A stretch of 7,230 nucleotides of DNA from an uncultured beta proteobacterium (GCA_903827075.1 CAIKGX010000130.1:1-7230); one strand, 5' to 3'; counted from the first letter of the stretch, positions 1-6,691 are shown. Notes: generated by a model from the sequence alone, not told the origin. Program-made: numbers and translations.

Positions 1-1
1 A

Positions 2-106
2 GCATCGGGCTATGTTTACGATGCCTACAAGAAAAATGAAGGCTCCAACTACAACGCAGGCTATAACGCTGGTAAAAATAATCAGCCAGCTAAAGCACCT
101 AATTAA
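2..106 (+). CDS. 3' end of a CDS, possibly a glycine-zipper envelope protein (partial)
   Basis: An open frame enters from the left edge and ends at TAA 104-106, leaving 34 C-terminal residues that begin ASGYVYDAYKKNEGSN. The tail is hydrophilic, rich in Asn, Gly, Tyr and Lys, and contains a small YNAG-YNAG duplication. An ASGYVYD-type stretch followed by a polar tail resembles the end of glycine-zipper (YMGG/2TM-like) outer-membrane or periplasmic proteins, in which a Gly-rich hydrophobic hairpin comes just before such a segment. The diagnostic part lies outside the window, so the family is a guess. The coding call rests on the open frame, its natural composition and the terminator hairpin that starts 19 bases after the stop. 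Confidence 0.55.
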   Translation, partial: ASGYVYDAYKKNEGSNYNAGYNAGKNNQPAKAPN

Positions 107-124
107 TTTTAGAATTACTGCAAG

Positions 125-164
125 AAAAACCCCAGCTCGTATTTGTATACAAGCTGGGGTTTTT
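125..164. terminator. Bidirectional Rho-independent terminator
   Basis: The arms AAAAACCCCAGCT (125-137) and AGCTGGGGTTTTT (152-164) are perfectly complementary over 13 bp around a 14-base loop. The T run after the GC-rich part serves the + strand gene ending at 106. The A run on the left becomes a U run for - strand transcripts leaving htpG, which stops at 189. The hairpin lies between two converging genes, so it is very likely shared. The loop and arm edge also hold the palindrome TTGTATACAA (143-152). Confidence 0.92.
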
Positions 165-188
165 ATTTATGCGTCTTCAATAGATTAA

Positions 189-2090
189 TTACACAAGCAG
201 TAACTGATTGATCCGTTTCACATAAGCAGCAGGATCATTTAACTGACCACCTTCTGCCAGCACTGCTTGATCAAATAGGATATTTGTCCATTCATCAAAC
301 TGCTTATCATCAGACTTTAACTTCAAAAGCAAAGGGTGCTCTGGATTAATTTCCAGGATAGGCTTGGTATCAGGCGCTTGCTGTCCAGCCGCCTTTAACA
401 TGCGCAGCAGATTACCAGATAGCTCATTTTCATCTGCTACCAAACACGCTGGGGAATCTGTTAAACGGAAGGTAACTCGAACATCCTTCACCTGATTTGC
501 CAGTACAGTCTTCATACGATCTAGTAGGTCTTTAAAATTCTTCTCCGTTTCCTCGTGCTCTTTCTTTTCCTTTTCATCACTCAAGTTGCCTAGATCTAAA
601 CCACCCTTAGCAACCGAAGCCATTTGCTTGCCATCAAATTCTGCAAAGAAAGAGAGCATCCACTCATCAACACGATCCGAAAGGAGCAAGACTTCAACGC
701 CCTTCTTGCGGAAAATTTCTAAGTGCGGGCTATTTTTGGCTGCATTAAAAGTATCACCAGTAGCGTAATAAATTTTGTCCTGACCATCCTTCATGCGCCC
801 TACATAATCGACTAGAGAAACGGTTTGATCGGCTAAATCCGTATGCGTACTAGCAAAACGTAAGAGCTTTAAGATGCGCTCTTGATTCGACTGATCCTCA
901 CCAACACCCTCTTTTAGCACCTGCCCGAACTGGATCCAGAAAGTTTGATATTTTTCTTTCTTGGCCTGGTCATCACTATTAGCCAACTCCTCTAGCATGC
1001 TCAGCACGCGCTTTGTTGAGCTCTCGCGGATGACTTTGACGTCACGTGATTCTTGCAAAATTTCACGAGAGACATTAAGCGGTAAATCAGCCGAATCGAT
1101 GACGCCAGTAACAAAGCGAAGATACATTGGCATTAATTGTTCAGCATCATCCATAATGAACACGCGCTTCACATACAACTTGATGCCACCCCGCTTATTC
1201 CGATCCCATAAATCAAATGGCGCTCTAGTGGGTACGTACAGCAATTGCGTAAACTCGCTACGACCTTCGACCCGATTTAATGAGTAGCACAATGGGTTTT
1301 CGTAATCGTGGGAGAGATTTTTATAAAAATCGTTGTATTGCTCTGAAGTAATCTCTGATTTGGTGCGCGCCCATAAAGCACTGGATTGATTAATGCTTTC
1401 CAGCTCATCCTTAATGACCTGTTCTTTCTTTTCTTCATCCCACTCTTCTTTATTCATCAAAATAGGTAAAGAGATGTGGTCTGAATATTTACGAATGATT
1501 GACTTCAGCTTATAACTAGAAAGGAAGTCATCCTCACCTTCGCGCAAATGCATGGTGATGGAGGTACCGCGCTGGGGAAGGTCAATATTTTCGACAGTAA
1601 ATTCACCAGAGCCATCAGACTCCCAGCGAACACCATCTGATGCCGGCAAGCCGGCTCGACGGGTTTCCACTGTGATGCGATCAGCCACAATAAATGCGGA
1701 GTAGAAGCCAACGCCAAACTGTCCAATTAAAGCAGCATCCTTTTGTTGATCGCCGGATAGTTTTGAGAAAAACTCTTTAGTGCCTGAGCGCGCAATCGTG
1801 CCTAAATTGGAGATGACCTCGTCACGACTCATACCGATGCCGTTATCAGAAATAGTCAGGGTACGATTTGTCTTGTCAAAACCCACTGTGATCTTGAGTT
1901 CGGGATCATCGCCATACCAATCAGGATGCGCTATCCCCTCAAAACGGAGTTTGTCAGATGCATCGGACGCATTGGAGATTAACTCACGTAAAAAGATTTC
2001 CTTGTTGGAGTACAAGGAATGAATCATAAGTTGTAATAGTTGCTTTACTTCAGCCTGAAAGCCTAAGGTTTCTTTGCTAGCTACGGTCAT
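189..2090 (-). CDS. htpG: Molecular chaperone HtpG (bacterial Hsp90)
   Basis: This is a cytosolic ATP-driven homodimeric chaperone of 633 residues, the usual length for HtpG. The N-terminal GHKL ATPase domain (about 1-225) shows ELISNASDA at 36-44 with the catalytic Glu at 36, the ATP-binding DNGIGM at 82-87, the lid motif GQFGVGFYSAF at 123-133 and GTSI at 175-178. The middle domain (about 230-500) carries NVSREILQ at 339-346, whose Arg342 matches the ATP-sensing arginine of Hsp90. The C-terminal dimerisation domain (about 505-633) ends in QLLLV without MEEVD, as expected for a bacterial Hsp90. The ATG start is supported by an AGAGGG ribosome-binding site six bases upstream and by the sigma-32 promoter about 35-60 bases upstream. 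The gene is codirectional with the rhodanese gene 84 bp upstream, but its own heat-shock promoter suggests separate control. No frameshift or missing key residue was seen. Confidence 0.99.
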   Translation of the reverse strand: MTVASKETLGFQAEVKQLLQLMIHSLYSNKEIFLRELISNASDASDKLRFEGIAHPDWYGDDPELKITVGFDKTNRTLTISDNGIGMSRDEVISNLGTIARSGTKEFFSKLSGDQQKDAALIGQFGVGFYSAFIVADRITVETRRAGLPASDGVRWESDGSGEFTVENIDLPQRGTSITMHLREGEDDFLSSYKLKSIIRKYSDHISLPILMNKEEWDEEKKEQVIKDELESINQSSALWARTKSEITSEQYNDFYKNLSHDYENPLCYSLNRVEGRSEFTQLLYVPTRAPFDLWDRNKRGGIKLYVKRVFIMDDAEQLMPMYLRFVTGVIDSADLPLNVSREILQESRDVKVIRESSTKRVLSMLEELANSDDQAKKEKYQTFWIQFGQVLKEGVGEDQSNQERILKLLRFASTHTDLADQTVSLVDYVGRMKDGQDKIYYATGDTFNAAKNSPHLEIFRKKGVEVLLLSDRVDEWMLSFFAEFDGKQMASVAKGGLDLGNLSDEKEKKEHEETEKNFKDLLDRMKTVLANQVKDVRVTFRLTDSPACLVADENELSGNLLRMLKAAGQQAPDTKPILEINPEHPLLLKLKSDDKQFDEWTNILFDQAVLAEGGQLNDPAAYVKRINQLLLV

Positions 2091-2125
2091 ACAATACCCT
2101 CTAATAAGTGTTCTTAACCCCTGAT

Positions 2126-2153
2126 ATATGGGGCTTATTGCTGTTATTTCAAG
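2126..2153 (-). promoter_or_regulatory. Sigma-32 (RpoH) heat-shock promoter of htpG
   Basis: On the - strand the -35 element is CTTGAAA (2147-2153), followed by a 13-base spacer and a -10 element CCCCATAT (2126-2133). This matches the classical RpoH consensus (CTTGAAA, 13-14 bases, CCCCATNT) at every defined position. Transcription would start near 2119, giving a leader of about 30 bases with the AGAGGG site. The element lies wholly in the 84-bp gap between the rhodanese stop and htpG, and htpG is an RpoH target in many proteobacteria. Confidence 0.93.
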
Positions 2154-2174
2154 ATAGTGCTAAATCTCTGATAT

Positions 2175-2585
2175 TTAAGCGGAATGTGACTTAGATACTT
2201 TCTCTGCAATCGGCAACTCAGCCTTCTTCCAAGCACTAAAACCACCCTCGATATGACAAACCCTAGGGACACCCATTCTTTGTAGTATTTCGGTTGCTAA
2301 GGCAGAACGCCAGGCCGACCCACAATAGAGCAATAAACGCTTTCCTTCCCCAAAAACTGGCTTGTAGTATGGGCTATCGGGATCAACCCAAAACTCCAAC
2401 ATCCCCCGAGGAGCATGCATTGCATTGGGAATCATCCCCTCACGCTCAAGCTCTCTCACGTCACGGATATCCACAAATACGGTATCCGAGTCATCCAATA
2501 GCTGCTGAGCCTGCTCTAAAGTCAGGGTATCGATTTGCGCCATTGCTTGTGCGATTAACTCTTGATAGCCTAATTTCAATTTCAC
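2175..2585 (-). CDS. Single-domain rhodanese-like protein
   Basis: This small cytosolic protein (136 residues from the GTG start) is one complete rhodanese fold. It has an N-terminal helix, DIRDVRELEREG (about 39-50, the DVRE element) and then the active-site loop LLYCGSAWRSA with the persulfide-forming Cys at residue 88. The closing element is HIEGGFSAWKKAELP (about 111-125). Such proteins carry sulfane sulfur for thiosulfate or persulfide transfer; the physiological partner is unknown. The loop has the arginine and serine typical of active enzymes. A TTG three bases further upstream (2586-2588) would also open the frame. The AGGAG site on the - strand is six bases from the GTG but only three from the TTG, so I prefer GTG. 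There is no signal peptide. It is transcribed toward htpG with no visible terminator between them, so some read-through is possible. Confidence 0.93.
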   Translation of the reverse strand: MKLKLGYQELIAQAMAQIDTLTLEQAQQLLDDSDTVFVDIRDVRELEREGMIPNAMHAPRGMLEFWVDPDSPYYKPVFGEGKRLLLYCGSAWRSALATEILQRMGVPRVCHIEGGFSAWKKAELPIAEKVSKSHSA

Positions 2586-2634
2586 CAAAATCTCCTAAAT
2601 TACCAACATTATTTACTTATCAATCTTAAGCTTA

Positions 2635-2662
2635 TTTACCTGTAAAGACAGCCTGCTAATAT
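2635..2662 (+). promoter_or_regulatory. Putative sigma-70 promoter for the antiporter gene
   Basis: TTTACC (2635-2640) and TAATAT (2657-2662), each matching 4 of 6 consensus bases, are separated by 16 bases. A TG lies one base before the -10 (extended -10 form). The predicted transcription start falls at the ATG itself (2669), which would give a leaderless mRNA. This agrees with the lack of a Shine-Dalgarno sequence before that ATG. The rest of the divergent gap (2589-2668) is AT-rich, and I could not assign a convincing promoter for the rhodanese gene there. Confidence 0.4.
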
Positions 2663-2668
2663 GCGCCT

Positions 2669-3931
2669 ATGAACTTTACCCCCACTGAACTTGGCGCAAG
2701 CATTATTTTCGCAATAGCTGTAATTCATACCTTCTGCACCTCTTATTTTGAGATGCTTGCTAAACACTCGCCCAAACATGCTGGCTTATGGCATTTACTT
2801 GGCGAAGTAGAAATTGTCTTTGGCTTTTGGGCCGCGATATTGATTATTTATATCGGACTTACCAATGACTTAGCTACAGCAAAGGACTATGCGAATAAAC
2901 GTAATTTCACGGAACCCCTTTTTGTGTTCGCCATTATGGTGGTAGCTGGCAGTAAACCTATCCTGTATATCTCCACTCAAATGCTGCACACCATTGGCAA
3001 GGGCATACAGTTTTTATTGCGTGTTCGTAGCGCACCCGTTCTCTACTTTTTAACCCTGGGCCTTACTCCCCTCCTAGGCTCACTCATTACCGAGCCAGCG
3101 GCAATGACCTTGGCTGCCTTCTTATTGCGCGACCTGGTTTACCGGCATAAATGCTCGAATGTATTACTGTTTGGAACGCTGGGGGTGCTATTCGTCAATA
3201 TTTCTATTGGTGGAACGCTCACCAACTTTGCTGCGCCACCAGTCCTCATGGTGGCAAGCACATGGGATTGGAGCTCGGCATTTATGTTCGCTAATTTTGG
3301 CCTTGAGTCATGCATTGCTATTTTGATTAATGCACTGGGTGCAACACTGCTTTTTCATCGACAGCTGATTGAGCCTGAGGTAGTGAAAGTAAAAACCAAA
3401 GTTCCACTCGCAGTCATCTTTGTACACCTATTATTTTTAGCGGGCGTGGTCATTTTTGCCCATGACCCAGTCATTTTTATGTGGTTACTCCTCTTTTTTA
3501 TCGGCTACACCACTGCCTACCCAAAGCACCAAAGCCCCCTCATTTTGAAAGAAGCGCTCCTAGTCGGTTTTTTCTTGGGAGGCTTGGTAGTTTTAGGTGG
3601 CCTACAAGGTTGGTGGTTGCAACCCATTTTGCAAAATATGAGCCCTACTGCAGTGTTTTATGGCAGCTTAGCCCTCACGGCCATTACCGATAACGCTGCC
3701 TTAACTTACTTAGGCTCCTTGGTGTCGGGCACCTCCCCAGAATTTAAGCTCGCCTTAGTCGGTGGAGCAGTCGCTGGTGGGGGCCTTACTGTCATTGCTA
3801 ATGCCCCGAATCCAGCTGGTATTGCTATTTTGCGTAGTCATTTTCCTAATGGAGCGGTCTCTGCACTGTATTTACTCCTAGGGGCATTGCCACCCACTCT
3901 CGTGGCTATCCTGGCCTATCGCCTGATGTAG
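2669..3931 (+). CDS. Putative Na+/H+ antiporter (ion transporter superfamily membrane protein)
   Basis: This 420-residue protein has roughly ten or more hydrophobic segments and almost no soluble domain, so it is an inner-membrane transporter. The fold resembles the ion transporter (NhaD/ArsB/citrate) superfamily. Each half has a paired motif: LITEPAAMT (139-147) with GGTLTNFAAPP (181-191) in the first, and AITDNAALT (338-346) with GGLTVIANAPNP (371-382) in the second. The repeated T-E/D-x-A-A and N-A-P elements look like the two broken-helix ion sites, with Glu142 and Asp341 as candidate coupling residues. From memory it belongs with proteins annotated as putative Na+/H+ antiporter; the transported ion is unproven. 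The ATG at 2669 lacks a ribosome-binding site, and an ATG at 2661 is in another frame and stops after three codons. It diverges from the rhodanese gene and lies 58 bp before miaB. It may be transcribed with miaB by read-through. Confidence 0.82.
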   Translation: MNFTPTELGASIIFAIAVIHTFCTSYFEMLAKHSPKHAGLWHLLGEVEIVFGFWAAILIIYIGLTNDLATAKDYANKRNFTEPLFVFAIMVVAGSKPILYISTQMLHTIGKGIQFLLRVRSAPVLYFLTLGLTPLLGSLITEPAAMTLAAFLLRDLVYRHKCSNVLLFGTLGVLFVNISIGGTLTNFAAPPVLMVASTWDWSSAFMFANFGLESCIAILINALGATLLFHRQLIEPEVVKVKTKVPLAVIFVHLLFLAGVVIFAHDPVIFMWLLLFFIGYTTAYPKHQSPLILKEALLVGFFLGGLVVLGGLQGWWLQPILQNMSPTAVFYGSLALTAITDNAALTYLGSLVSGTSPEFKLALVGGAVAGGGLTVIANAPNPAGIAILRSHFPNGAVSALYLLLGALPPTLVAILAYRLM

Positions 3932-3951
3932 CCTGGCTTATGCCGTAAAAT
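3923..3951 (+). promoter_or_regulatory. Possible promoter of the miaB operon
   Basis: A good -10 hexamer, TAAAAT (3946-3951), lies 17 bases after a weak -35, CTGATG (3923-3928), which overlaps the end of the antiporter gene. Transcription would start near 3958, about 32 bases before the miaB ATG. TATAAA at 3970-3975 is an alternative -10 but has no -35 partner. Confidence 0.3.
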
Positions 3952-3990
3952 CAGCGCTTCGCCCCCAGCTATAAACCTGAGAACGGCATA
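3939..3990 (+). repeat. 8-bp inverted repeat spanning the miaB translation start
   Basis: TATGCCGT (3939-3946) and ACGGCATA (3983-3990) are perfect inverted copies 36 bases apart. The right arm ends on the A of the miaB ATG and covers the bases just before it. In a transcript reading through from the antiporter gene, the two arms could pair and hide the start. A transcript begun at about 3958 would lack the left arm. No T run follows, so this is not a terminator. Confidence 0.4.
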
Positions 3991-5333
3991 TGAAAAAACT
4001 CTATATCAAAACCTTCGGCTGTCAAATGAACGAGTATGACTCGGGCAAGATGGCCGACCTCCTGCATGCCGATGAAGGCATGGTAATGACAGATAGCCCC
4101 GAAGATGCCGACGTTGTTCTTTTAAACACTTGCTCGATTCGTGAGAAAGCGGAAGACAAAGTCTTTTCTGATTTAGGCCGCTTACGTGAACTCAAAAAAA
4201 TCAAACCGAATTTACTAATTGGGGTTGGTGGGTGTGTTGCTAGCCAAGAAGGTCAGCAGATCATCAGTAGGGCTCCTTATGTCGATGTGGTCTTTGGACC
4301 GCAAACTTTGCATCGCCTCTCTGATTTACTAGCGCAGCGGCGCGAGACTGGTAGACCTCAAGTAGACATCTCTTTCCCGGAGATTGAAAAGTTTGATCAC
4401 CTCCCAGCCTCTCGTCAAACCCGCGGCTCTGCTTACGTATCCATCATGGAAGGCTGCTCTAAGTATTGCAGCTACTGTGTAGTGCCCTATACCCGAGGCG
4501 AAGAAGTTTCGCGCCCCTTTGATGACGTCCTTACTGAAGTTGCTAGCCTTGCCTCACAAGGCGTGAAAGAAGTAGTGTTGCTTGGGCAGAATGTCAATGC
4601 ATACTTAGGCAAAATGGGTGGCACTGAAGAGATTGCAGACTTTGCACTTCTAATTGAATACATTGCAGAAATTCCGGGGCTTGAACGCATTCGCTTTACT
4701 ACTAGTCACCCTAAGGAATTTACCCAACGCTTAATCGATGTGTACGCTAAAGTACCTAAGCTAGTAAGTCATTTACATCTGCCCGTACAGCATGCATCAG
4801 ATTCAGTGCTATCGGCGATGAAGCGTGGCTACACTGCCTTGGAGTACAAAAGCATTATTCGCAAAATGCGCGCCGTCCGTCCCGACCTTACCCTTTCAAG
4901 TGATTTCATTGTGGGCTTTCCAGGGGAAACCGATGCCGACTTCGAGAAGTTGCTTGCTATGGTCAAAGACCTCAATTTTGATAACAGCTTTTGCTTTATC
5001 TTTAGCGCTCGCCCTGGCACACCAGCCGCCAACTTAAATGATGAAACACCCTACGATAGCAAGCTTAAGCGCCTGCAAACCCTTCTTACACTAGTGGAGT
5101 CTCAAGCTCATCAGATTAGCCAAAAGATGTTGGGCAACACTGAACGGGTGCTTGTTGAAGGTTTGGCAAAAGATGGGGTTAACCTTCAAGGCCGCGCTGC
5201 CAATAATCGCGTGATTCATTTCACAGCACCCAATCAAGAGATCGACTCCTTGATTGGACAGATGGTAGATATTCACATTACTGAAGTGCTAAATTACACC
5301 CTCCGAGGCGAACTCGTTTACGCACATGCCTAG
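3990..5333 (+). CDS. miaB: tRNA-2-methylthio-N6-dimethylallyladenosine synthase MiaB
   Basis: This radical-SAM methylthiotransferase converts i6A37 to ms2i6A37 in tRNAs that read codons starting with U. The 447-residue protein is full length. The N-terminal UPF0004 domain has the three auxiliary-cluster cysteines Cys11 (FGCQMN), Cys48 (LNTCSIR) and Cys82 (GGCVASQ). The radical-SAM core has Cys156, Cys160 and Cys163 in EGCSKYCSYCVVPYTRG, followed by LLGQNVNAY, LHLPVQHAS and DFIVGFPGET. A C-terminal TRAM domain (about 382-446) follows. The start is fixed by the N-terminal motif; only a weak GAG lies eight bases upstream of the ATG. Its last codons overlap the ybeY start by 8 bp, so ybeY is probably translationally coupled. 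In many relatives phoH/ybeZ separates these two genes; here it does not. Confidence 0.99.
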   Translation: MKKLYIKTFGCQMNEYDSGKMADLLHADEGMVMTDSPEDADVVLLNTCSIREKAEDKVFSDLGRLRELKKIKPNLLIGVGGCVASQEGQQIISRAPYVDVVFGPQTLHRLSDLLAQRRETGRPQVDISFPEIEKFDHLPASRQTRGSAYVSIMEGCSKYCSYCVVPYTRGEEVSRPFDDVLTEVASLASQGVKEVVLLGQNVNAYLGKMGGTEEIADFALLIEYIAEIPGLERIRFTTSHPKEFTQRLIDVYAKVPKLVSHLHLPVQHASDSVLSAMKRGYTALEYKSIIRKMRAVRPDLTLSSDFIVGFPGETDADFEKLLAMVKDLNFDNSFCFIFSARPGTPAANLNDETPYDSKLKRLQTLLTLVESQAHQISQKMLGNTERVLVEGLAKDGVNLQGRAANNRVIHFTAPNQEIDSLIGQMVDIHITEVLNYTLRGELVYAHA

Positions 5334-5796
5334 CACCACTAAACCCAAGCTAGTAATTGAAATTCAATACGCAAGTGCTGCCATTGAAAAATCATTGGCA
5401 TTAATAACCTCATCAGCCCTCATGAAAAAATGGGTGAAGGCATCCATCCCTCTGGGCGGTTTAATTACCTTGCGTTTTGTTAATCCATCCGAAGGGAAGA
5501 AGCTAAATTGCGCCTTCCGAAAAAAAGATAAGCCCACCAATGTGCTCACTTTCCCTTATGAGTTGTCTAAGGAAGCGGTAGTGGCCGATATTATTTTTTG
5601 CCTCCCAGTCATACAAAAAGAAGCTCAAGAACAAGAAAAATTGCTTAAAGCGCATTTAGCCCACCTGATTGTTCACGGCTGCCTCCATGCCCAAGGACTG
5701 GATCACGAGAGCGATAAAGAAGCCAAGAAGATGGAAAAACAGGAAATTGTGATTCTTCAATCTCTCGGTTTTAATAATCCCTATCAAGAAATTTAA
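5326..5796 (+). CDS. ybeY: Endoribonuclease YbeY (16S rRNA maturation)
   Basis: YbeY is a zinc-dependent, single-strand-specific RNase needed for correct 16S rRNA 3' ends and for ribosome quality control. At 156 residues it has the family's usual length. The zinc site HGCLHAQGLDH supplies His117, His121 and His127. The upstream core FRKKDKPTNVLTFPYE (64-79) contains Arg65, matching the conserved functional arginine, and ADIIFCLPVIQKEA (87-100) is the expected beta-strand segment. The ATG at 5326 lies inside the end of miaB (ATGCCTAG), and no ribosome-binding site has normal spacing (a GAGG is 17 bases away). Translation therefore probably depends on ribosomes terminating on miaB. A 55-bp gap without a terminator leads to corC. 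The N-terminal 40 residues are lysine-rich and less conserved, but all core motifs are intact. Confidence 0.97.
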   Translation: MPSTTKPKLVIEIQYASAAIEKSLALITSSALMKKWVKASIPLGGLITLRFVNPSEGKKLNCAFRKKDKPTNVLTFPYELSKEAVVADIIFCLPVIQKEAQEQEKLLKAHLAHLIVHGCLHAQGLDHESDKEAKKMEKQEIVILQSLGFNNPYQEI

Positions 5797-5817
5797 AGCC
5801 TTTCCCCCGCCCATTCA

Positions 5818-5845
5818 CTGAAATTACTTTTTTCTACGCTATTCT
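5818..5845 (+). promoter_or_regulatory. Possible internal promoter before corC
   Basis: CTGAAA (5818-5823) and TATTCT (5840-5845), each 4 of 6 to the sigma-70 consensus, are separated by 16 bases. The predicted start of transcription is at the corC ATG (5852), implying a leaderless message. The geometry is the same as that before the antiporter gene, and corC likewise lacks a Shine-Dalgarno sequence. The evidence is weak because the region is AT-rich. Confidence 0.3.
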
Positions 5846-5851
5846 TGCTAT

Positions 5852-6691
5852 ATGCCTGACCCCAAAAAATCCCTACTAGAACGCCTGGCTGACTTTTTAA
5901 CTCCTCAGCCCACCAACCCCACAGAGCTTCGTCAAGAACTGATTGATACCCTAAGGGAAGCGCAAATTGAAGGTTTAATTGATGCCGATGCCCTTTCGAT
6001 GATTGAGGGTGTCTTTCAAGTGGGGCAGTTATGTGCACGGGACATTCTGGTGCCTCGCGCCCAAATTGACTGGATTGATATCAACTTGTCTCTTTCCGAG
6101 ATTATCAAAAGCGTGATTTCAGCCGCACATTCCCGTTTCCCCGTCTTTGAAGGCAGTCGAGATAATGTCATTGGCACCCTATTAGCGAAAGACCTTTTGC
6201 GTCACTCGTCAGAAAAAGATTTTCAAGTGCGAGATTGGTTACGTCCTGCAGTATTCATTCCAGAATCAAAGCGCCTCAGTGTTTTACTGCGTGATTTCAA
6301 GGATAACCGTAATCACCTAGCGATTGTGGTTGATGAATATAGTGGCGTTGCCGGCATTATTACGATTGAAGATGTACTCGAACAAATTGTGGGCGATATC
6401 GAAGATGAGCATGATATTGATGAAGAGGCGGATAACCTCATCTCTCTAGATAACGGTGATATTCGCGTTAAAGGGATTACTGAGCTAGAGCAATTCAATG
6501 AAGCCTTAGGCACTCAGTTTGATGTCGAGGGCATTGAAACAGTGGCTGGTTTAGTAATTCAGCACTTGGGTCGCGTCCCTAAAATTGGTGAGAGAGTTGA
6601 AATCGACGGAATTGAATTTGAAGTGCAAAGAGCAGACCCAAGACAAATTCATATTTTGTTAGCACGTCAACTCTCTAAAAAATCTGACTGA
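5852..6691 (+). CDS. corC: CorC/YbeX family protein with CBS-domain pair
   Basis: This 279-residue cytosolic protein lacks membrane segments. An N-terminal helical region (1-60) precedes two CBS domains. The first spans about 66-120, starting DILVPRAQIDWID and including HSRFPVFEG. The second spans about 133-185, with HLAIVVDEYSGVAGIITIED, and is followed by the GDIEDEHD acidic linker. A CorC_HlyC transporter-associated domain (about 200-272) completes the usual order. The family was named for a role in Mg2+/Co2+ efflux. In Escherichia coli the same protein, YbeX, is encoded with ybeZ, ybeY and lnt and has been linked to ribosome metabolism, which fits this context. The ATG at 5852 has no ribosome-binding site, and a leaderless start is possible. 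The gene ends eight bases before the likely lnt start, so the two are almost certainly cotranscribed. Confidence 0.97.
   Translation: MPDPKKSLLERLADFLTPQPTNPTELRQELIDTLREAQIEGLIDADALSMIEGVFQVGQLCARDILVPRAQIDWIDINLSLSEIIKSVISAAHSRFPVFEGSRDNVIGTLLAKDLLRHSSEKDFQVRDWLRPAVFIPESKRLSVLLRDFKDNRNHLAIVVDEYSGVAGIITIEDVLEQIVGDIEDEHDIDEEADNLISLDNGDIRVKGITELEQFNEALGTQFDVEGIETVAGLVIQHLGRVPKIGERVEIDGIEFEVQRADPRQIHILLARQLSKKSD

Noticed and set aside
586..2022. Several + strand and one extra - strand open frames of 60-108 codons within htpG
   Set aside because: They overlap a strongly conserved full-length HtpG in other frames, are Ser-rich and low in information, and look like coding shadows.
2294..2629. 111-codon open frame on the + strand opposite the rhodanese gene
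   Set aside because: It is antisense to a gene with clear rhodanese motifs, its translation shows no domain-like character, and it has no good ribosome-binding site.
2661..2672. Upstream ATG as an alternative start for the antiporter
   Set aside because: It is in a different frame and stops after three codons, so it cannot encode the transporter N-terminus.
4022..5276. Short - and + strand frames within miaB
   Set aside because: They are shadows of an intact radical-SAM gene with all six cluster cysteines in place.
5818..5851. Heat-shock (sigma-32) promoter before corC, suggested by CTGAAA and the heat-shock link of ybeX in Escherichia coli
   Set aside because: No CCCCAT-type -10 follows at the needed distance; the sequence there is AT-rich.
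5797..5851. Terminator or small RNA between ybeY and corC
   Set aside because: No hairpin of useful length is visible; the run of T at 5828-5833 is not preceded by a stem.
5793..6038. 81-codon - strand frame across the ybeY-corC gap
   Set aside because: It mostly overlaps the corC N-terminus in antisense and shows no recognisable motif.
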